From contig NZ_BAGD01000061.1 in assembly GCF_000308635.1 (NCBI RefSeq), positions 145,722 through 209,721 on the forward strand: 64,000 nt of DNA. Direction: 5' to 3'. How positions within the stretch are numbered: the stretch's first letter is position 1; the number at the start of each line of letters is the position of its first letter. The notes beneath the pieces are model-generated. The model worked only from the letters and a program-made list of their open reading frames with translations. It was not told the DNA's origin and searched no databases. The DNA comes from Nocardia otitidiscaviarum NBRC 14405 (GTDB taxonomy: Bacteria > Actinomycetota > Actinomycetes > Mycobacteriales > Mycobacteriaceae). Shown piece after piece: positions 58,772 to 64,000 of this stretch. Both the position numbers and the translations under genes were made by a program.

Positions 58772-59827
58772 GTGCGTGTATTGCTCACCGGCGCGGCCGG
58801 TTTCATCGGTTCCCACATCCACCACGCACTCACCGATGCCGGGCATGAGGTCGTCGCGCTCGACGTGATGCTGCCCGCCGCCCACGGGGCCGAGGCGGCG
58901 CCACCGCGCGGTGTCGAGCGGGCGGATGTGCGCGATCCGGAGGCGCTCGACGCATGCCTGCGCGGGGTGGACGCGGTGTGTCATCAGGCCGCCGTGGTCG
59001 GTGCGGGGGTGAGTGCCCAGGACGCGCCCGCCTACGCCAGTCACAACGATCTCGGCACCGCGGTGCTGCTGGCCGCCATGGACCGGGCGCGCTGCCGCCA
59101 CCTGGTACTGGCCTCGTCCATGGTGGTGTACGGCGAGGGCAGCTATGTGGACCGGAACGGTGAGCGGGTCGAGCCCGCACCGCGCACCCGCGCGGACCTG
59201 GACGGGGGCCGCTTCGACCACCTCGGACCGGATGGCGCACCGCTGCACTGGGCTCCGGTCGACGAGGACGCCCCGCTACGCCCGCGCAGCCTGTACGCGG
59301 CGAGCAAACTCGCGCAGGAGCACTATGCCGCCGCCTGGGCCACCGCCACCGGCGCCACCGTGACCGCGCTGCGCTACCACAATGTCTACGGCGACGGGAT
59401 GCCCAGGGATACCCCGTATTCCGGCGTAGCGGCCATCTTCCGCTCCGCCCTGGAGGCGGGCGAGGCACCCCGCGTCTTCGAAGACGGCCGCCAGGCCCGC
59501 GATTTCGTGCACGTCCGCGATATCGCCGCCGCCAATCTGGCCGCCCTCGAACGCCCACTCGACGCCTTCGTCCCCCTGAACATCGCCTCCGGCCACCCCA
59601 TCACCATCGGCGAGGTGGCCGCCGTCCTCGCCACCGCCCACGGCGGCAAACCCCCGGTGGTCACCGCCGACTACCGCCCCGGCGACGTCCGCCACATCGT
59701 CGCCAGCCCCGCCCGCGCCCACCGCCTCCTCGACTTCACCGCCGCCACCACCCCCACCACCGGCCTCACCGAATTCGCCTCCGCCCCACTACGATCCGCA
59801 TCCGGTGCCGGTGCCCCGACCTGGTAG
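58772..59827 (+). CDS. NAD-dependent sugar-nucleotide epimerase/dehydratase
   Basis: 351 residues from GTG 58772 with GGAGGACACCT upstream. Extended SDR features: MRVLLTGAAGFIGSHIHHAL (GxxGxxG), VCHQAAVVG, LVLASSMVVYGEG with the catalytic Ser, YAASKLAQEHYAAAWA with the YxxxK pair, LRYHNVYGDGM and RDFVHVRDIAAANLAALE. It acts on a nucleotide sugar in the cytoplasm, probably as 4-epimerase or dehydratase. An insert at about 135-160 (RTRADLDGGRFDHLGPDGAPLHW) is longer than in GalE. A hexanucleotide repeat begins eight bases after the stop. Sugar identity unknown. Confidence 0.88.
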   Translation: MRVLLTGAAGFIGSHIHHALTDAGHEVVALDVMLPAAHGAEAAPPRGVERADVRDPEALDACLRGVDAVCHQAAVVGAGVSAQDAPAYASHNDLGTAVLLAAMDRARCRHLVLASSMVVYGEGSYVDRNGERVEPAPRTRADLDGGRFDHLGPDGAPLHWAPVDEDAPLRPRSLYAASKLAQEHYAAAWATATGATVTALRYHNVYGDGMPRDTPYSGVAAIFRSALEAGEAPRVFEDGRQARDFVHVRDIAAANLAALERPLDAFVPLNIASGHPITIGEVAAVLATAHGGKPPVVTADYRPGDVRHIVASPARAHRLLDFTAATTPTTGLTEFASAPLRSASGAGAPTW

Positions 59828-59834
59828 CCCTGCT

Positions 59835-59912
<78 letters not shown>

Positions 59913-60040
59913 CGGCGGGCACGCACAGTGCGGTTCGCCTGCCCGTCCCGCTCGGCCGACCTCTCAGTCGGACCAGCCTCGGCACGTAGTGGAAGCCCGG
60001 GCGTCGCGGGCGGCCATCGCGTGGCAGAGGACGTCTCGTG

Positions 60041-61072
60041 CTAACCTCCGCCGTTGCCGAGCAGTGGCAGGCGGATCTCGAATCGGGCTCCCCGGTCGCG
60101 GTTCTCGGCGTGGATCTCGCCGTGGTGGGCCGCCACGAGCCCGGCGGCGATGGCCAGGCCCATGCCGCTGCTGCTGCCGAGTTCGGCCGCGCCGGGGGAG
60201 CGGGCCGAGGTGCCACGGTAGGCGACCTCGAAGATGCGGGGCAGGTCGACGGGGGAGATGCCGGGCCCGGTGTCGTCCACGCGGGTCCAGGCGTGGCCGT
60301 CGGAGGCGCCCGCGGCGATCTCGATCCGGCCGCCGGGTGGCGTGTGCGCGATGGCATTGGCGACCAGGTTGGTGAGCACCCGGGTGAGGGCGCGGTCGCT
60401 GCCCGCCACCACGATGCGGTGCTCGGGTTGCCTTGCGGTGAGGGTGATTCCGGCGCGCCGGGCGGTCGGCTGGTTGGCGGCCAGCACCTCGTCGATCAGC
60501 TCGCGCAGGTCCACCGGTTCCAGGGACAGCCGCAGCGCCCCGGCATTGATCTTCGACATCTCGAACAGGTCGTCGACCATGGCGGAGAGCCGATTGGTCT
60601 CGCGCACAATGCGTTCGGCGTACCTGCGCACCTCGTCACCCTCGTCGACCACCCCGTCGGCGAGCGCTTCACCCATGGCCCGGATCCCCGCCAGCGGGGT
60701 GCGCAGATCATGGCTCACCCACGCGATCAGCTCCCGCCGCGACTGCTCCGCGGCCCGCTCCCGCTCGCGCATCTGCTTCTCCCACACCGTGGCCCGCGCC
60801 TGCGCCCGCCCCAGCAGAATGGCCGCGGGCACCGTCACCGCCGTGACCACCCCCAGGACGGTGGCGGTACGGGCCAGCGCGTCGTCGAACATGAGCCCGC
60901 TCACCGCGACCACGCCGCTGAGCGTCGCCAGCGTCGGAATCAGCACCAGCACCGCCATACTCGTGGTCATGGCGCGATTGCGGGTGTAGCGCAGCAGCAG
61001 GGCGCCGACCACCACCACCGGCAGCGATCCGGCGAGCGCGTAGCCGATGAGGCCGGGGGTGTCAGTCGGCAC
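60041..61072 (-). CDS. sensor histidine kinase
   Basis: 343 residues from GTG 61072, whose start overlaps the end of the regulator gene by 11 bases. Three membrane segments lie in residues 8-105 with very short loops, so it probably senses a membrane or intracellular signal. The H-box is [27 protein letters not shown] with the phosphorylated His. The ATPase has N-box [14 protein letters not shown]1 [10 protein letters not shown]-box-like IFEVAYRG and G2 [16 protein letters not shown]. Coupled with the response regulator upstream, it forms a two-component system near envelope-glycan genes. Confidence 0.92.
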   Translation of the reverse strand: MPTDTPGLIGYALAGSLPVVVVGALLLRYTRNRAMTTSMAVLVLIPTLATLSGVVAVSGLMFDDALARTATVLGVVTAVTVPAAILLGRAQARATVWEKQMRERERAAEQSRRELIAWVSHDLRTPLAGIRAMGEALADGVVDEGDEVRRYAERIVRETNRLSAMVDDLFEMSKINAGALRLSLEPVDLRELIDEVLAANQPTARRAGITLTARQPEHRIVVAGSDRALTRVLTNLVANAIAHTPPGGRIEIAAGASDGHAWTRVDDTGPGISPVDLPRIFEVAYRGTSARSPGAAELGSSSGMGLAIAAGLVAAHHGEIHAENRDRGARFEIRLPLLGNGGG

Positions 61073-61760
61073 GCGGCGTATCCTCACCGGAATCGGTGCG
61101 GCCCCAGGCGTATCCGCGCCCCCATACGGTGTCGATGCGATGCGCGGCACCGAGTTTGGCGCGCAGTCGCTTGATGTGCACGGTCACCGTGGACAGGTCG
61201 CCGAAGGTCCACCCCCATACCTCCGCGAGCAGTTCGTCGCGGCTGAACACCCGGTGCGGATGGGTCAGCAGAAAGGTCAGCAGATCGAATTCGCGTGCGG
61301 TCAACTCCACCGGCACCCCGGCCACCTGTACCGCGCGCGCCGCGGGCCGCACCTCGATATCCCCGCTGCGCAGCACCTGCTCAGCGCTCGGGGCGGGCCG
61401 GGCGCGGCGCAGCACCGACGCCACGCGCAGCGCGAGCTCGCGCGGACTGAACGGCTTGGTCACGTAATCGTCGGCGCCGGACTGCAATCCGAGCACCCGG
61501 TCGTCCTCCTCGCCGAGCGCGGTGAGCAGGATGATCGGCGTATCCGGATGCGGCCCGCCGCGCACCATGCGCACCAGGTCGATGCCGTCCGGCGGCGGCA
61601 TCATCACATCGAGGATGGCGAGGTCGATGTCGTTGCGCGCCAATACCGCCGCGGTCTGCGGCCCGTCGGCCGTCTCCACCACCTCCAGTCCGTCCCGTTC
61701 CAGATACCGCCGCACCACCTCCCGCACCACGGGATCATCATCGGCCACCAGAATGCGCAT
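61062..61760 (-). CDS. OmpR/PhoB-family response regulator
   Basis: 232 residues from ATG 61760; GTG 61769 overlapping the preceding stop (GTGA) is an equally good start. The receiver (1-115) has [16 protein letters not shown], the phosphoacceptor Asp in [16 protein letters not shown], the Thr in [11 protein letters not shown] and Lys in [14 protein letters not shown]. The winged-helix output domain (about 135-225) has [34 protein letters not shown] and [15 protein letters not shown]...[11 protein letters not shown]. Same operon as the membrane protein upstream and the kinase downstream. Targets unknown. Confidence 0.94.
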   Translation of the reverse strand: MRILVADDDPVVREVVRRYLERDGLEVVETADGPQTAAVLARNDIDLAILDVMMPPPDGIDLVRMVRGGPHPDTPIILLTALGEEDDRVLGLQSGADDYVTKPFSPRELALRVASVLRRARPAPSAEQVLRSGDIEVRPAARAVQVAGVPVELTAREFDLLTFLLTHPHRVFSRDELLAEVWGWTFGDLSTVTVHIKRLRAKLGAAHRIDTVWGRGYAWGRTDSGEDTPRAD

Positions 61761-61765
61761 GACAG

Positions 61766-63349
61766 TCACCAATTCGTGAGTACCAGATGGTTGACGAGCA
61801 GTGCCCCGACCGCCTGCACGGCCAGCCACCCCCGCATATCCCGCCGCGGCAGCAGGGCCGTCCCCGCGATCACCCACAGCCCGAACGGCAGCCAGATCCG
61901 TTCCGTCTCGGCCTTGCTCAGCCCGCTGAGATCGGCCAGCAGCAGCGCCGCCAACCCCGCCGCCGCCAGGAGCGCCGCCGGATCGACCACCGCCCGCCAC
62001 CGCCGCAGCGCCGGTACCGCACTCCCGCGCACGCTCGGCCCGCGCATGCTCGCCCCGCGCATGCTCGCCCCGCGCACGCTCGCCTCGTGCGCGCTCGGCC
62101 GATGATCCGGTGTGTGAGTATCGCGCGCCGCGACTTCCCGGTCACAGTGCCGGTGCGGCACGGATGGCGAAATCTTCTCGCCGTCGGTCTGTTGCGCGGC
62201 ATCCTCCGCGTCCGACGTCCGCCATAGTGCGGACGGCTGGAGTTCACGGGCGACGCGGTGCAATGCGGCCACCGACGCCAGCCCGACCGCGCACACGGTG
62301 GCCGCGAGATTGCCCCACACCCAGTACGAGTAGGGCCGCTCGCTGGCGATGCCCTGGTAGTACCGTTCCACCACCAGGTGGTAGCCGTCGAACCACCAGA
62401 ACCCGGCGGCGGTGAACGCGCCCACCACGAGCAGCATCCCGACCACCACCGGAATCACGGGGCGCAGCCCGCGGGCCGCGAGTACCGCCAGTGCGGGCAC
62501 CGCCATCAGCACCAGACCGTAACTGAGGTACAGCCCGAAGCCGAACAGTAGCCCCGAGCCCACCGCGGCCGGCACCCACCGCGCACCGTGCCGGGTCGCG
62601 ACCGCCAGCAGCGCCACCGCCCACGCGGTGACCCCCGCGAACAGCGCGTCGGCGGACACCGCCAGCCAGATGGCGGCCGGGGCGAGCGCCAGGAAGGGCG
62701 CTGCCGCGCGGGCGCGCTCCATCGCGCCCAGTGCCCGCAGCGTCACCAGGATGGCCACGGCCGCACCGCAACCGACCAGGACGCACAGCAGTCCGGCCCA
62801 ACCGCCGCCTCCCAGCCCGATCCGGTCCAGCAGGACGAAGACGAGCAGTGCCCCCGGCGGATGCCCGGAGACGTGGGTGGTCCAGGAGTCGGGCTGGAAA
62901 TCCAGGATGCGCGCGGAGAATCCGCGCAGCATGGCCGCGATATCGGTGACCCCGCCGACCTCGTGCAGGTACTCGTCGCGGCTGGTGAGCCGTCCCGCGA
63001 AGCCGCGCTGCCAGCCGTCCACCAGGGCGAGCGCACCGGCCCACCCGACCGAGGTCAGCCAGGTGACGGCGAGCAGCCGCCGCCAGGACAGGCGTGCGGC
63101 GAGGCCGGGGCCGTACACGATCACCAGTGCCGCGATGGCGACGGCCGGACCGGTGCCCCAGCCGATGTGCGGCAGCCATTCGCCGAACAGCGGTGCGGCT
63201 CCGGCGTACAGCCGATCCGACCACTGTTTGCCCATTATTCGCGGAACGGCCACGGCGGCCGCGACCAACAGGGCCGCGCCGACCGCCCAGCCGAGATCGG
63301 CCCGGCGTGTAAACGGCCGGGAAGGCGTGATGACGGGAGTGTTCCGCAC
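61766..63349 (-). CDS. large polytopic membrane protein, GT-C-like
   Basis: 527 residues with about 11-12 membrane segments. The first external loop (YAGAAPLFGEWLPHIGWG) and WLTSVGWAGALALVDGWQRGFAGRLTSRDEYLHEVGGVTDIAAMLRGFSARILDFQPDSWTTHVSGHPPGALLVFVLLDRIGL resemble actinobacterial GT-C-type glycosyltransferases, with HVSGHPPG as conserved motif. A hydrophilic loop (about 375-445) is His/Asp/Arg-rich and holds five 5-residue repeats of the type (A/P)S(V/M)RG coded by a 15-bp tandem repeat. Operon with the two-component genes; divergent from a GT2 gene. Polyprenyl-sugar use is an inference. Confidence 0.7.
   Translation of the reverse strand: MRNTPVITPSRPFTRRADLGWAVGAALLVAAAVAVPRIMGKQWSDRLYAGAAPLFGEWLPHIGWGTGPAVAIAALVIVYGPGLAARLSWRRLLAVTWLTSVGWAGALALVDGWQRGFAGRLTSRDEYLHEVGGVTDIAAMLRGFSARILDFQPDSWTTHVSGHPPGALLVFVLLDRIGLGGGGWAGLLCVLVGCGAAVAILVTLRALGAMERARAAAPFLALAPAAIWLAVSADALFAGVTAWAVALLAVATRHGARWVPAAVGSGLLFGFGLYLSYGLVLMAVPALAVLAARGLRPVIPVVVGMLLVVGAFTAAGFWWFDGYHLVVERYYQGIASERPYSYWVWGNLAATVCAVGLASVAALHRVARELQPSALWRTSDAEDAAQQTDGEKISPSVPHRHCDREVAARDTHTPDHRPSAHEASVRGASMRGASMRGPSVRGSAVPALRRWRAVVDPAALLAAAGLAALLLADLSGLSKAETERIWLPFGLWVIAGTALLPRRDMRGWLAVQAVGALLVNHLVLTNW
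62026..62100. repeat. 15-bp tandem repeat, five copies, in the membrane protein gene
   Basis: Units begin at 62026, 62041, 62056, 62071 and 62086, with CGCGCATGCTCGCCC as the central identical pair and 2-4 changes in the others. In the protein they encode SVRGA/SMRGA-type pentapeptides in a cytoplasmic or external loop. Confidence 0.9.
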
Positions 63350-63461
63350 GCACCCACCCTAGGCCGCGAGGTAGCCCGGAGCCGGTTGTTCTGGGCGTTC
63401 GCACAGGTCCCGTCATACTTTCGTCATCGGTGTGTTGGGGTTCATCCGGCCCGCGCGGGCC

Positions 63462-63467
63462 TACGGT
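63462..63467 (+). promoter_or_regulatory. -10 box TACGGT of a leaderless transcript
   Basis: TACGGT, six bases (CTAGGC), then GTG 63474, identical in box and spacing to the promoters at 31279 and 39793. Confidence 0.5.
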
Positions 63468-63473
63468 CTAGGC

Positions 63474-64000
63474 GTGACCGAATCGAACGAGGAATCCTGC
63501 GTCACGGTGGTGATTCCGTGTCGCGATGAAGCCGGTGCGCTCCCCGGCGTACTCTCGGCAATCCCCGCGGGCTATCGGGTGATCGTGGTGGACAACGGTT
63601 CCACCGACGACACCGCCGCGGTCGCCCGCACCGCCGGGGCTACCGTCGTCACCGAGCCCGTCCCCGGCTACGGCAGTGCCGTGCACGCCGGTGTGCGGTC
63701 GGCCCGGACCGATATCGTGGCCGTCCTCGACGGTGACGGCTCCATGGACCCCCGCGAGTTGTCCACCCTGGTAGCGGATTTGACGCCCCAGGTCGATATG
63801 GTCGTCGGCCGTCGCCGCCCCGCCGGTCGCGGTGCCTGGCCCTGGCACGCCCGCCTGGGCAATGCCCTGGTGGCCGCTCGCCTGCGCCACCGCTACGGCC
63901 TGCCCGTCCACGATGTGGCGGCCATGCGCGTCGCCCACCGCGACCGCCTGCTCGCCCTCGGCCCACTGCACCCGCGCTCCGGCTACCCGCTGGCACTGCT
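63474..64000 (+). CDS. family 2 glycosyltransferase (3' end outside window)
   Basis: The first 175 codons are present. VTVVIPCRDEAGALPGVLSAIPAGYRVIVVDNGSTDDTAAVARTAGATVVTEPVPGYGSAVHAGVRSARTDIVAVLDGDGSMDPRELSTLVADL is the GT2 nucleotide-sugar site, with DNGSTDDT and the metal-binding DGDGSMDP. GRRRPAGRGAWPWHARLGNALVAARLRHRYGLPVHDVAAMRVAHRDRLLAL follows, as in polyprenyl-phosphate or dolichol-phosphate sugar synthases. The start is GTG 63474, supported by the TACGGT box. It is divergent from the GT-C-like membrane protein, a probable partner. Confidence 0.9.
   Translation, partial: MTESNEESCVTVVIPCRDEAGALPGVLSAIPAGYRVIVVDNGSTDDTAAVARTAGATVVTEPVPGYGSAVHAGVRSARTDIVAVLDGDGSMDPRELSTLVADLTPQVDMVVGRRRPAGRGAWPWHARLGNALVAARLRHRYGLPVHDVAAMRVAHRDRLLALGPLHPRSGYPLAL

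Noticed and set aside
58320..58868. 182-codon + strand ORF in the gap before the epimerase
   Set aside because: Low-complexity Gly/Arg/Pro composition, overlaps the epimerase start in another frame, no recognisable domain.

Overview
The window comes from a GC-rich, mycolic-acid-bearing actinobacterium, most like Nocardia within the Mycobacteriales. The order infC-rpmI-rplT-rRNA methyltransferase, pheST, then an arginine cluster follows the layout known from Mycobacterium tuberculosis. Supporting genes include an LppX/LprAFG lipoprotein, an antigen-85-like secreted esterase, a mycothiol-dependent-type protein, a Ddn-type F420 oxidoreductase and a lipase/acyl-CoA synthetase fusion like Rv1683. 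At least eight genes carry a TANNNT-like box 6-7 bases before the start codon, the usual layout of leaderless actinobacterial transcripts.

Layout. 0-4 kb: lipoprotein (partial), DUF1844 gene, infC (ATC start behind a hairpin leader), rpmI, rplT, TrmH-family methyltransferase. 4-9 kb: accessory block (TetR/MFS pair with a palindromic operator, DoxX, HxlR/nitroreductase pair, ferritin-like protein). 9-13 kb: pheS-pheT and a 39-residue membrane protein. 13-21.4 kb: RidA, IclR, KDG kinase and, divergently, a D-amino-acid deaminase-like enzyme, D-aminoacylase, KDPG aldolase and GntP permease. Together these read as a complete sugar-acid route, probably N-acetyl-D-glucosaminate to pyruvate plus glyceraldehyde-3-phosphate. 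21.4-25.4 kb: hypothetical genes, Ddn-like protein, phosphodiesterase.

25.4-37.8 kb: argCJBDFR, joined by 4-base stop/start overlaps, then an inserted block (DinB-like protein, 34-codon ORF, cobalamin-receptor-like protein, antigen-85-like esterase), then argG, a methyltransferase and argH. Near-identical ARG-box-like palindromes precede argC and argG. 37.9-42.9 kb: SMR transporter, threonine dehydratase, NsrR-Hmp nitric oxide defence pair, secreted protein, GntR regulator.

42.9-46 kb: family 2B encapsulin shell gene, geranyl-diphosphate C-methyltransferase and isopentenyl-diphosphate isomerase in one operon. This is the 2-methylisoborneol/encapsulin arrangement, but no terpene cyclase gene is present. 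46.3-49.3 kb: Rv1683-like fusion. 49.3-55.7 kb: surface-glycan module (sugar aminotransferase, YfhO-like membrane protein, GtrA flippase, methyltransferase, polyprenyl-phosphate glycosyltransferase) with a duplicated promoter and a truncated second copy of the YfhO gene. 55.7-58.1 kb: Trm112-like protein and an ABC exporter operon with its own TetR. 58.8-64 kb: sugar-nucleotide epimerase, hexanucleotide repeats, a two-component system, a large membrane protein carrying 15-bp tandem repeats, and a partial family 2 glycosyltransferase. No tRNA, rRNA, insertion sequence, CRISPR array or phage gene was recognised.
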